Part shown: positions 43,157 to 54,237 of the stretch, one piece after another
How positions within the stretch are numbered: position 1 is the first letter of the stretch
Layout of the letters: every line of letters starts with the position of its first letter
DNA from: Scilla litardierei
Lineage: Eukaryota; Streptophyta; Magnoliopsida; Asparagales; Asparagaceae
Length of the DNA: 64,000 bases
Direction: 5' to 3'
NCBI GenBank assembly: GCA_030789695.1
Contig: CM061135.1
Location: forward strand, 107,950,301-108,014,300
Made by a program: the position numbers and the translations under genes
Notes under the pieces: generated by a model
What the model was told of the DNA's origin: nothing
Seen by the model: only the letters and a program-made list of their open reading frames with translations
Database searches by the model: none

Positions 43157-44571
43157 CTATTTGTATTTTTATGAAACCCTAATAAAATTTCATGTTGTTT
43201 GATGATTGTTTCCCCAAAACAGCGATTTTCCCCCGTAGACTAGCATCCGCGAGACGAACCTTCGTGATCGTCATCCCCGGTGCTAGGCAAGTGAAACTTG
43301 CCACTTAGGGTTTAGGCCATGTTTTAGGCCATTTGCTTGTTGTAGGCGTAAAAGAGGCTAGGCGACGAAATGATACTTGCCTAGGCGCAAATTTGGGGAA
43401 CTAGCTTGACAACGAAGCTAGTTCCGACATATAGCATGTTGCACAATTACCATGTCATGTTTACTTTCCATTAACGGTACGCGAATTAATTGTCATGTCA
43501 TTGCATTCTTTAAGTGCTTCTGTGATTGCGTAGCTTTGCTACGAATGCTTGTGTTCCTGGCTCGTGTTCCAGAAGCGGGCCATGTGTTGGTTGATAGCCA
43601 ATGCCTGAATTGCTTGTTTCCGGCTAGGTGCACCCCTACGCCAAATGTTTAAGAATGCGAGCTCATGTGCGGGGCAACCCCGGCTCACTTGCTGAGCTCA
43701 TGTGTGGGGACCCTGGCTCCATTACGTGTGGGTATTGGGGGTAAGAGTTAAGCGGCCAATCAACTGGGAGTCTACCCGATCAGCAACTGCAGTGGTAAGG
43801 CGTAAACTCTGGGTTTTGGGGTAGTTGTTAAGCGGCCAATCAGCGAATGTGAAACCATTCAGCTGTAAGGCGTAAACATCTACAAACAACGTGAATAGTG
43901 AATTGATTGAGATTGATAGTAGCTTGGCTACTCTTGTCTTGTCCCGATGATTGTTCTCTTGTGCAAATTGTCTTGCCATGTCTTGATTATGCACTCATGT
44001 TATAACTGTCATGTCATGCATACTATAACTGCTAGGTTGCTAGTTGCCTTACTTTCAGTTTCCTTACCCAAGTCTTTTAGACTTGCTGACATGTGCCCCT
44101 TTACTCTTTTGGGTGACACATGTTAGATCCTGAGCCTGAGTACCTTGTTGAGGACGAGGTGTTTGCTGAAGCTGAGCCTGAGCTTGTGTTTGACGGGGAG
44201 TACGTGGACACTGGGGACCAGTCCTAGTGTCTTCGTTGTGTTTTACTTTTGTTTAGACAGTTGTTTTGTTATCGGTGCGTAGCACCTATACTTTGGTATG
44301 TCGTTGCTTTTGTTGGCCTTGTTCTGGGCCTTTAGACTCTTTCTTTTAGCCTGGTGGCTTTTCTGGATGTTGGACTTATTTTCATGTTGGACAATTTATG
44401 AGATGTGAGATTTTATTTCAGTCTCTCCTTGTGTTATTATTGTTGTTCCGTTGTGGTTACAGGGACATGCTTATGTTTTATTGACGCTTATCGGGTTTGG
44501 GGCTTCACAGCTCCACTCTCATGCGGACCTCTTCACGTCTCGCCTCCATTTTAGGGAAGCAGGTCGTGACA
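43157..44571 (+). repeat. Tekay 5' LTR, second part
   Basis: Continuation of the LTR interrupted by B; matches 50554-51967 of the right LTR. It includes two direct copies of GTTAAGCGGCCAATCA..GTAAGGCGTAAAC about 80 bp apart and a 35-codon open frame at 44120-44227. Confidence 0.92.
44120..44227 (+). CDS. 35-residue acidic micro-ORF inside the Tekay LTR
   Basis: The frame runs MLDPEPEYLVEDEVF... to TAG and encodes a strongly acidic peptide. The second LTR (51517-51624) keeps the same length, start and stop. Of four base differences, three are silent (GCT/GCC, CCT/CCC, GTG/GTT) and one exchanges Glu for Asp. It could be a captured exon, a leader peptide or chance. Confidence 0.35.
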   Translation: MLDPEPEYLVEDEVFAEAEPELVFDGEYVDTGDQS

Positions 44572-44715
44572 GGTTTTGTTGGTGGCCCATGCAGGTCCTT
44601 CTGTAACTGCGATTTTTGGAATAGCGATAATAATATTAGGATGTCCAATAAACTAAGTTCGACGTCCGATGTCATAAGTTATGAGTCTAATCTGATTCGT
44701 TCTCTGTGTCATTAG

Positions 44716-45847
44716 ATGGCAGGAAGGCGTTTCACCCGTGGTGGGGGCAGTGGTGCGCTCCCTCATGATGAGGAGCCTGAGCGGGAACCCACCAGCGGTG
44801 AGATGATGCGGATGATGCTCCAGATGATGCAAGTGCAGCAGGGCGTGCTCCTGCAAGTTCAGAATGCTCCACTTGCTCGAGCTGCCCGGGCTCTTCCGGA
44901 TGCCCCTCGCTCTGAGCCGGGAGCGAAGCAATTTCGGGAGCTGGGTCCCGCATATTTTGATGGTTTTGAGGGTCCTCTGGCTGCCGATGAGTGGATTCGG
45001 AACATCGAGGACAATCTAAAGATGGCCAAGATTACCCCGGATGGATGGGTTGATTTGGCGAAGAGGCAACTCAAGGATAATGCTCGGAATTGGTGGGATG
45101 CAGAAGAGAAGATGTTGGTGGAGCCGATAGCTTGGGCTACCTTCAAGGCCAGATTTGAGGGTGAGTTCTTTCTGAAAGCTGCCAGGGAAGAGATGCTGCA
45201 GCGTTTTATCGATTTGAAGCAAGGGAGCTCGTCGGTGGACCTATATCACCAAGAGTTCATGAGGCTGAGTCGGTTTGCACCAAAGTTGGTGCAGGACGCT
45301 GAGGAGAGAGCTCAGAGGTTCCTGCAGGGACTTGCTTCGGAGCTCCAGAGTTTTGTGACCTCTTCTGACCGGGAGTCTTATCAGAAGGTTCTAGTAGCAG
45401 CCAAGAGGCAGGAGCTGCTCGTGAACCAGCGGAGGGGGTCTATTGTTGGTGCTGGGAAGAGGCCTGTGGAACAGGCGAGAGCTGTGGTTAGACCTGGATT
45501 CAGGCCTAATCAGTCTGCTCAGTTTAAGAGGCCAGGAGGGCCTATTCTGAAGTCTTGCCATTTCTGCGGCAAGCCTGGCCATGTCAAGGATCAGCGTCGG
45601 AAGTTTCTGGGCCAGTGTCTGGTTTGTGGTGATGCTTCCCATGTCGCGAAGGATTGTCGGCATGCGAATCAGCTGCGGAGGGCACCTGTTGCAGCACAGC
45701 CGTTGCAGCAGCGAGCGTCTGTTCCTGCTGGTCGTGGAGCAGCTCTTGTTCCGCAGGGACAGGCTTTTCGGCAGGCTGTTCCGCCGAGGAGGCTGGCTTT
45801 TCTGATGACCGCTGTGGAGAGCGAGGCTGTGGATGAGGTTATCGCAG
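44716..45847 (+). CDS. Tekay gag, exon 1 of a spliced gag-pol
   Basis: ATG at 44716. The capsid region (retrotrans_gag) includes FDGFEGPLAADEWI, ARNWWDAEEKM and FIDLKQGSSSVDLYHQEF. Two zinc knuckles follow: CHFCGKPGHVKDQR has Arg where the last Cys belongs, CLVCGDASHVAKDC is a complete CCHC. After 45847 the frame would run to a stop at 45888, but an apparent intron (45848-45961) joins it in phase to the protease frame. Gag is otherwise intact. Confidence 0.85.
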
Positions 45848-45961
45848 GTAATCCTCAATCTAGCTGTTACTTTCCTAGCTGGTTTTGATTGTTAGATTAT
45901 GTTGTTTGCTTGAACATGGTTGTTTGCTAGACTAGGGTTTGATTGTTAAATTGATTGTTAG
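45848..45961 (+). other. Putative intron between gag and protease (Tekay)
   Basis: 114 bp, GTAATC at the donor and TTGTTAG at the acceptor, AT-rich. Gag ends with one base of a codon and protease begins with two, so removal fuses gag and pol in frame. The junction falls just before the protease (LFDSGAS), where related elements are continuous. Both frames have stops inside the segment. Confidence 0.7.
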
Positions 45962-48900
45962 GTGTGGTTTTGGTTTGCACATTTCCTGCGCGAGTCCTCT
46001 TTGACTCTGGTGCATCGATGTGCATTATTTCTCGGAGCTTCGTGGAGAGGCATTCCTTGTTGACGTCCCCTCTTCCCAAGAGTTGGAATATCATTACAGG
46101 GAATGGCGTGGTGTCGGTTCATCGTGGTTGCAATTCTTGCTCGTTGGTAGTCTGTGGACATGAGCTTTTCGCTGATTTCATTGTCCACGACATCATCAAC
46201 TATGATGCAGTTCTTGGGATGGACTGGCTTGCGAGCTTCTATGCTACGATCGACTGTCGAAGGAAGAAGGTGGTGTTCGAGATTCCCGGACATCCAGTAT
46301 TTGAGTTCAGTCGTGGTAGCAGTTCGCTTGGTCCTGTCAGATTTCGGGCCAGGCCGGTGGAGGCTGTGGTTATGCAGATGGAGCTGGAGTGGCCAGCTGT
46401 GGTGCGAGATTTTGGCGACGTCTTCCCCGAGGAGATGTCTGGTTTGCCACCTGATCGGGCCCTAGAATTTTCTATCGATCTTGTTCCGGGTGCGCAGCCG
46501 ATTTCGAAGGCGCCGTATCGTATGGCACCTGCAGAGTTGGAAGAATTGAGGAAGCAGCTGGATGAGCTTTTGCAGAAGGGTTATATTATTCCTAGTGTGT
46601 CTCCGTGGGGAGCACCGGTGTTGCTGGTTAAGAAGAAGGATGGTTCGCGTCGCATGTGCGTGGACTATCGGGAGTTGAATGCGGTGACCATTAAGAATAA
46701 ATACCCGTTGCCTCGCATCGATGATATTTTTGATCAGCTTGGAGGTTCGAGGGTGTTTTCTAAATTGGATTTGAGGAGTGGTTACCATCAGTTGAAGGTG
46801 AAGAAGGATGATGTTCCGAAGACAGCGTTCAGGACGAAGTATGGACACTATGAGTTTGTGGTTATGCCTTTCGGCGTAACTAACGCATCCGCAGTTTTCA
46901 TGAATCTGATGAACCTGATTTTCTACGACTTTTTGGATAAGTTTGTTGTTATCTTTATTGACGACATTCTGATCTATTCGAAGTCGGAGGAAGAGCATGC
47001 CTCGCACTTAAGGACGGTGTTGGAGATTTTGAGGAAGCATCGTTTGTATGCTAAGTTTTCGAAGTGCGAGTTTTGGCTGGATAGAGTTGCTTTTCTCGGG
47101 CATGTGGTGACTGGAGATGGTATTTCAGTGGATCCCGAGAAGATCAGGGCCATCAGGGAGTGGCCCGTTCCGTCGTCTGCGTCTGAGATTAGGAGTTTCC
47201 TTGGACTTGCTGGTTACTATCGGCGATTCATTAAGGACTTTTCCCGTATTGCTGAGCCGATGACCTGGTTGATGCGGAAGGATGTTGCTTTTGTTTGGTC
47301 GGGTGATTGTGAGAGTGCTTTTGGCGTTCTGAAGGAGAGGTTGACGACTGCCCCTATTCTTGTTGTGCCTGATCGCAGCGGTGGATTTGAGATCTTTTGC
47401 GATGCTTCTGGCAAGGGTCTCGGTTGTGTGTTGCATCAGCATGGGCATGTTGTGGCGTATGCGTCTCGTTAGCTTAAGGTTCATGAGAAGAATTACCCGA
47501 CGCATGATTTGGAGTTGGCTGCCGTTGTGTTTGCTCTTAAGATTTGGAGGCACTTCTTGCTGAGTGAGAAAGTGAAGATTTTCACCGATCACAAAAGCTT
47601 GAAGTATATTTTCACTCAGAAGGAGCTCAACATGCGACAGCGTCGATGGTTGGAGCTTATGGCAGATTATGAGATTGATTTACAGTTTCACCCTGGCAAG
47701 GTGAATGTGGTTCCAGATGCTTTGAGTAGGCTTCCAGCGGTGATGATTTTGACCTCGCAGTGGAGATTGCAGCAGGATTTTTGTGAGTCTGGAGTGGATG
47801 TTGTTTTTCCTGGGGAGGCTTCGTCGTTGATGTACATGCAGGTACAGTCGACGATCGTGGATCGGATTAAGGCTGGTCAGGCTGAGGATCCGAAGCTGGT
47901 GAAGATTCGGGAGCAGGTGGAAGCCGGTCTGCGGACTGACTTTTTGATTCATGAGGATGGCTCGCTGAGGTTTGGGGCCAGGTTGTGTGTGCCCGCTGGG
48001 GATATCAGAGAGGAGTTGATGGTGGAGGCACACAGTTCGCCGTTTTCTGTGCATCCTGGTGGCACCAAGATGTACAGGATCTTCGTCTGAATTATTGGTG
48101 GCATGGTATGAAGAGGAGCGTGGCTCGGAGTGTAGCCAAGTGCTTGGTTTGCCAGCAAGTGAAGGCGGAGCATCAGCGTACGGCCGGGTTGCTACAACCG
48201 CTTCCGATTCCGGAGTGGAAATGGCAACACATCACTATGGATTTCGTGACTGGACTACCTCGGAGTCCGAAGCAGAATGACGCGATTTGGGTGATCGTAG
48301 ATCGATTGACCAAATCTACGCACTTTATTCCGTTCCGAGTGGGACAGTCCACTGAGGCGCTAGCGAGGAGATATATGGAGGTAAATTCTTTTACCCTCCG
48401 TTTTTATTTCCTTTTCCTAGTTTGGATAGTGATGTAATGTGAATCGTGCAGGAGGTCGTGCGACTTCATGGAGTCCCTGTGAGTATCGTGTCTGACAGAG
48501 ACACGAGGTTCACATCTCAGTTCTGGTAGAGTTTGCAGAAGAGCTTGGGTATGCGTCTGAGTTTCAGCACGGCGTACCATCCGCAGACGGATGGCCAGTC
48601 CGAGAGGACGATTCAGATTTTGGAAGACATGCTGAGGGCGTGCATGTTGGATTTCAAGGGTTCGTGGGAGGACCATCTGCATTTGGTGGAGTTCTCTTAC
48701 AACAACAGCTTCCTGGAGAGTATTGGCATGGCGCCTTTCGCCGCTCTTTATGTGAGGAAATGTCGATCGCCATTGAGTTGGGATGACGTTGGTGATCGGG
48801 AGTTGTTGGGACCTGAGATGATCGTGGAGGCCGTGGATATCGTCAGGAATATTCGGGAGAGGTTGAGGATTGCTCAGGACCGTTTTAAGCATTGGGCGGA

Positions 48901-49354
48901 TGCTAAATGTCGTCCTTTGGAATTTCAGCCGGGCGACAATGTGTTCTTGAAGATTTCCCCGAATCGTGGTGTGATTCGTTTTGGGAAGCGAGGGAAGTTG
49001 AGCCCGCGATACATTAGACCGTTGGACATTTTGGAGAGGGTTGGCGAGGTAGCGTATCGCTTGGCCTTGCCGCCATCTTTGGAAGGAGTTCAAAATGTTT
49101 TCCATGTGTCGCAGCTTCGTCGATACGTTAGCGATCCATCTCATGCTGTGGATTTTTTGGAGATTACCGTTCGCCCCGATATGACGTATGACCAGCATCC
49201 AGTGCAGATTCTGGACAGGCGTCAGAAATCGCTTCGGAACAAGATTGTCAATCTTGTGAGGGTGATGTGGCGACACGGCTCACCTGGAGAGTCTACTTGG
49301 GAGAATGAGGATGAGATGCGAGAGCGTTTCCCACTTTTGTTTCCGGACTCGTGA
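45962..49354 (+). pseudogene. Tekay pol: protease, RT, RNase H, integrase, chromodomain-like end
   Basis: Protease LFDSGASM. Reverse transcriptase includes [32 protein letters not shown] and catalytic [12 protein letters not shown] at 47470-47472 interrupts RNase H, which continues with [19 protein letters not shown] missing base near 48077 shifts the frame in the integrase zinc finger (NYWWHGMKRSVA, CLVCQQVK). The core has ITMDFVTGLP, IVSDRDTRFTS and HPQTDGQSERTIQ. An apparent 71-base intron lies at 48381-48451 and TAG at 48528-48530. The C-terminus (ILDRRQKSLRNK to RFPLLFPDS) resembles the Tekay chromodomain. Two nonsense changes and one frameshift disable the copy. Confidence 0.9.
48381..48451 (+). 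other. Putative intron inside the integrase core (Tekay)
   Basis: 71 bp, donor GGAG|GTAAAT, acceptor GTGCAG|GAGG, phase 0 on both sides. It has an in-frame stop and is AT-rich. Removing it makes the integrase run continuously from ARRYME to EVVRLHGVP with the same residue spacing as other chromovirus integrases. A 71-base multiple-frame insertion with perfect splice signals is unlikely by chance. Confidence 0.72.
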
Positions 49355-49400
49355 GTATTTGGAAATTCCGAGGACGGAATTTTTCTTAAGTTGGGGAGGA

Positions 49401-51967
49401 TGTAACGACTGCTTTTCATGTATCTGGATTTATTATAATATAATATATGTTTTGGTGGATTTTCTCCTCGTGTGTGGTTTTCGTCTCCGTAGCTTTCATT
49501 TTCGATCGATTCGTCGTATTTTCTCGTTTCTTCCTTAGGATTGTCGATTTCGAAGTATGTCATTCGTGACGGACTTCATAACGGTCGTATCATACTATTA
49601 GATCAAGCCTAGGAGTCTTAGAAATCGATCCCGGGGCCCCGCGCTCCGTATCGGAACTTTTGGTGCTCATTAGCCGGTATAAGAAGGGGCACCGACCGAC
49701 TAGATGACGATCCAGTCGGTCGGCAATCCTTCTTGGACCGACTAGTTGGCTTTCTAAATTTCTCAGGAGTTACTGTTTATCGTTAGTCGGTCTAAGAACG
49801 TTGGTTGACCGACTAGGTTGCAAACTAGTCGGTCGGCAATGCTTCTTTAACCGACTAACACATCATCTAAATTTTAGTATCAGTACTGTTTATTCTTAGT
49901 CGGTCTAAGTTCATCTTTCGACCGACTAGTTGTTAAACTAGTCGGTTAAGTTTTGTACTCAGACCGACTAATTCTTGGTTCTACTGTACAGTCGAGTTAC
50001 TATTTACTCTTAGTCGGTCTAAGAACGTTCATCGACTGACTAGATGTTAAACTAGTCGGTCAGTATTTGTTCATGGACCGACTAATTCTAAAATCCTATT
50101 TTCGTTCAGAAGTTACTGTTTACACTTAGTCGGTCTGCGTTGGTCGACCGACCGACTAGTTACCAAACTAGTCGGTCAGTGGTTGCTCTTTGACCGACTA
50201 ACCTGTGTTAAAACCCTAATTTCTGGGCAGCCGCCAGCCCACCCTATTTAAACCCATCCCAAACGTTTCTTCTTCCTCCCTCACGACCCAAAACCCTAAA
50301 ATCTCCCCCATTGAGCCCCCATCTTCCTCCAAGCTTCATTCCTTCATTCCAAGCCCTAGATTCATCATCTAAACCCTCCATCCACTCATTCCACCTCTCT
50401 TTTTCCCCAAATCTCCATCAAATCCCCAAAATCCCCCAAAAACCCTAGTTCTCCAAACTTCTCCAATCTTTTCCAGATCTGATCCTAGGGTTCTCCGGAG
50501 TGTTTCTTCCGCTTCCTCTCGGTAAGAAATCGATCCCTTGGTGTTTTTATAACCTATTTGTATTTTTATGAAACCCTAATAAAATTTCATGTTGTTTGAT
50601 GATTGTTTCCCGAAAACAGCGATTTTCCCCCGTAGACTAGCATCCGCGAGACGAACCTTCGTGATCGTCATCCCCGGTGCTAGGCAAGTGAAACTTGCCA
50701 CTTAGGGTTTAGGCCATGTTTTAGGCCATTTGCTTGTTGTAGGCGTAAAAGAGGCTAGGCGACGAAATGATACTCGCCTAGGCGCAAATTTGGGGAACTA
50801 GCTTGACAACGAAGCTAGTTCCGACATATAGCATGTTGCACAATTACCATGTCATGTTTACTTTCCATTAACGGTACGCGAATTAATTGTCATGTCATTG
50901 CATTCTTTAAGTGCTTCTGTGATTGCGTAGCTTTGCTACGAATGCTTGTGTTCCTGGCTCGTGTTCCAGAAGCGGGCCATGTGTTGGTTGATAGCCAATG
51001 CCCGAATTGATTGTTTCCGGCTAGGTGCACCCCAACGCCAAATGTTTAAGAATGCGAGCTCATGTGCGGGGCAACCCCGGCTCACTTGCTGAGCTCATGT
51101 GCGGGGACCCTGGCTCCGTTACGTGTGGGTATTGGGGGTAAGAGTTAAGTGGCCAATCAACTGGGAGTCTGCCCGATCAGCAACTGCAGTGGTAAGGCGT
51201 AAACTCTGGGTTTTGGGGTAGTTGTTAAGCGGCCAATCAGCGAATGTGAAACCATTCAGCTGTAAGGCGTAAACATCTACAAACAACGTGAATAGTGAAT
51301 TGATTGAGATTGATAGTAGCTTGGCTACTCTTGTCTTGTCCCGATGATTGTTCTCTTGTGCAAATTGTCTTGCCATGTCTTGATTGTGCACTCATGTTAT
51401 AACTGTCATGTCATGCATACTATAACTGCTAGGTTGCTAGTTACCTTACTTTCAGTTTCCTTGCCCAAGTCTTTTAGACTTGCTGACATGTGCCCCTTTA
51501 CTCTTTTGGGTGACACATGTTAGATCCTGAGCCTGAGTACCTTGTTGAGGACGAGGTGTTTGCTGACGCCGAGCCCGAGCTTGTGTTTGACGGGGAGTAC
51601 GTTGACACTGGGGACCAGTCCTAGTGTCTTCGTTGTGTTTTACTTTTGTTTAGACAGTTGTTTTGTTATCGGTGCGTAGCACCTATACTTTGTTATGTCG
51701 TTGCTTTTGTTGGCCTTGTTCTGGGCCTTTAGACTCTTTCTTTTAGCCTGGTGGCTTTCTGGATGTTGGACTTATTTTCATGTTGGACAATTTATGAGAT
51801 GTGAGATTTTATTTCAGTCTCTCCTTGTGTTATTATTGTTGTTCCTTTGTGGTTACAGGGATCTGCTTATGTTTTATTGACGCTTATCGGGTTTGGGGCT
51901 TCACAGCTCCACTCTCGTGCGGACCTCTTCACGTCTCGCCTCCATTTTAGGGAAGCGGGTCGTGACA
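49401..51967 (+). repeat. 3' LTR of the Tekay element
   Basis: 2,567 bp, TGTAACGACT...CGTGACA, preceded by the purine tract TTGGGGAGGA (49391-49400). It serves as the uninterrupted reference for the split 5' LTR, showing the empty ATAAC site at about 50549-50553. Confidence 0.94.
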
Positions 51968-52387
51968 CTTGAGGACCGTGAGATAAGAGGGGTAGATGTG
52001 CAGGGAAGGGTGGGTGTGGTGAAATGGGGATGCAATGTGATATCATTAAGTCTATGGGAAAAATGTGGAAAGCCCGGGAGAGTCTCCCCTAAGCTAGCAT
52101 GAAGCATAGCCCTAAATGAGAAAGTGATGTGAAAAATAGGGAATAATTTGTACTTGGGTGGTAAGTGTAAAAATCGGAGCTAAATGGGAAATAGGAAGTG
52201 TGTGAGGCGAATGAGAGATGAAGAGATTTATTAAGTAAAACTAAGTACTGATAAGCTCCTCTCACTAATCGAGAGGAGATGAGATTTTTAAATTGCTACA
52301 GTAGAAAGCAAGTAAAATATCTGCACTACTGGATTAGGATACACCTGTTCGAAAGGTGGATCCTTGATCTTTATTGGTGCAGGAATT
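51968..52387 (-). other. Old element sequence between Tekay and the solo LTR
   Basis: Begins with the second CTTGA. It contains CTCCCCTAAGCTAGC, similar to the purine tracts of the Athila-like elements on the complement, so it probably belongs to the older element. No gene. Confidence 0.5.
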
Positions 52388-54237
52388 TGTTGGATCCTAT
52401 GGATGGCAAACAACACTAAGGGGGGTTGAATAGTGTTGTGGAAAAAAAATTCACAAACGAACACCACAAAAATAACTTCCCTTCCAATGTTGCCTAAGGA
52501 ACCAAGTATAGTGATCTACGCTTGGTCCTTAATCAACACGATTGATCTTTAAATATAGATAAGATAATATATAAACAATAAAGATCAAAGGAGTAAAGAT
52601 AATAGAATAGATCTCACAGCGGAATATAAACTTGCAATAATGAATTTAGTTAGCAAGAGTAAATTAACGAATGATTGCAAATGACATATGATAAAAATGA
52701 ACTTGTTAGGGTAAAGTAAATGTCAATCGCAAACACAAAGATTTTTATCCTGGTTCTCTACAACCTGGATACGTCCAGTCCCCAAAACTCTTATCGGGCT
52801 TTAATCCACTATCATCGGTAAATAGTACAAACCACCTTTCGCCAAGAGGATTTACAACCACCTTGCCTACACCAAGGATTTACAACCACCTTACCTACAC
52901 CAAGGATTTTCACTTGCCTCACAACCCGAGGACTTTTCCTTGCCTCACAATCCGAGGACTTTCAATACCCTTATCACCAAGGGACTACAAGTAAAATCAA
53001 ATCTAATACACCACAATGAATTAGTGGAGATTGGTTTTTACACCCAATAATTCTATAGCCAATATTAAATTTGCAATAGTGCTTAACGTGGCTAAAAGAA
53101 TTTAAATCGTTTGTAGATCACACAAAGAATATGAGTTTATTCAATGTGATCTAGAATCTAGATGTGTTCTTAGATCACACAAAGAATATGAAATTATTCG
53201 ATGTGCTCTAGAATCTAGATGTTTCAAAAATCCTTTGAGAATATGAAAAATCAAAGAGAAGGATTTTGAAAACCAATTTGCAATAGCCAAAAAATAATAA
53301 TGATCTTAAAAAGAATTATAAAAGAATATAAGCAATAAGATCATAAATTGAAAAACCGTTTTGGCTATGAAGAACTTTGAGAGCAATGAGAACAATGAGA
53401 TCTTTTGAGAGAATAAGAATTTTGCTCAAGAATAAAATTAGTGAGGAAAAAGATCTCAAGGCTTCTCTATTTATAGAGCCAAAGGAGAATTCAAAATGAT
53501 TCAAATCATGTTTGACTTTAGCCCAAAAATTAAACAATGAATAAATGAGAGAGTGAATCAAGGAATTCTGGTCGTACAGCTGGTAGTCGACTCCCTACCT
53601 TTGGTAGTCGACTCCCAGAGTGTTTCAGAGAAAATCTGCTACAACTGGTAGTCGACTCCCTAACTTTGGTAGCCGACTACAAGAGCATCTTTTCTGGTAG
53701 AAGACAGAAATCAGTGTAGTGAACTACTGGGTGTTTGTAGTTGACTACAAGTTGAAACTTAGCTTCTATGAAAAGTATGCTCTCAAATAAGTTTTGAAAC
53801 AAGTTTAAAAACATTTTAGATAATCATTTTGTGTGTGTGCATATTCTTTCTTGGCTTTGACATAATCCTAAGAAAATGAAAAACAACTCACACACTAGAC
53901 TCTATGAAGAACTTGAAGCTATGGTTGAGCTTGAGCTAGTTGCATAGGCTTCACTTGAGTTTGAGCTCCTCTTTAGCTTGAGCTTGAGCACATTTTTTGA
54001 GCTTCATTTTCGAGCTCCTCTTCTGCTAAAGCTTTAGAATGTAGACATGAAATGTGAGCTCAATCCATCTTCATCGTCAATGTGTGTAGTTATAGTTCTT
54101 CTTCTCGGAGTATGTTTCGAGCTTCAATTAGCTTATTGCACAACCTACACACTTAAGTAGTATGATTAGTAAAGTAACAACATTTGGTGTGATCATCATC
54201 AAAACAAACCACTTAGGGTGGGACTAGATTCCCATCA
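52388..54237 (-). mobile_element. Solo LTR of a SIRE-type Ty1/copia element
   Basis: 1,850 bp, starts TG and ends CA, with the 5-bp duplication GAATT at 52383-52387 and 54238-54242. On the minus strand it starts TGATGGGAATC and ends with the ...TTCAACCCCCCTTAGTGTTG...ATCCAACA pattern typical of SIRE/Maximus LTRs. Minus-strand TATAAATAG is at 53467-53475. A cluster of GTAGTCGACT words (53580-53745) lies just upstream of it. No interior or partner LTR, so it arose by LTR-LTR recombination. Confidence 0.85.
53580..53745 (-). repeat. GTAGTCGACT palindrome cluster (solo LTR)
   Basis: Five copies of GGTAGTCGACTCCC or close variants (GTAGCCGACTAC, GTAGTTGACTAC) around the palindrome AGTCGACT, about 105 bases upstream of the minus-strand TATAAATAG. 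Confidence 0.88.

Larger units (their letters stand above)
30099..51967 (+). mobile_element. Tekay-type chromovirus (Ty3/gypsy), split by element B
   Basis: The outer pair of LTRs is 30099-44571 (interrupted by B at 31252-43151) and 49401-51967. Without B and its duplicated ATAAC the left LTR is 2,568 bp against 2,567 bp on the right. The target duplication CTTGA lies at 30094-30098 and 51968-51972. By eye about 35 differences separate the LTRs (1.4%). The interior encodes gag, protease, RT, RNase H and integrase with a C-terminal chromodomain-like segment, which with the long LTRs indicates the Tekay/Del lineage. The purine tract TTGGGGAGGA (49391-49400) adjoins the 3' LTR. I see no TGGTATCAGAGC primer site after the 5' LTR, which is odd for this lineage. 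Confidence 0.93.
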
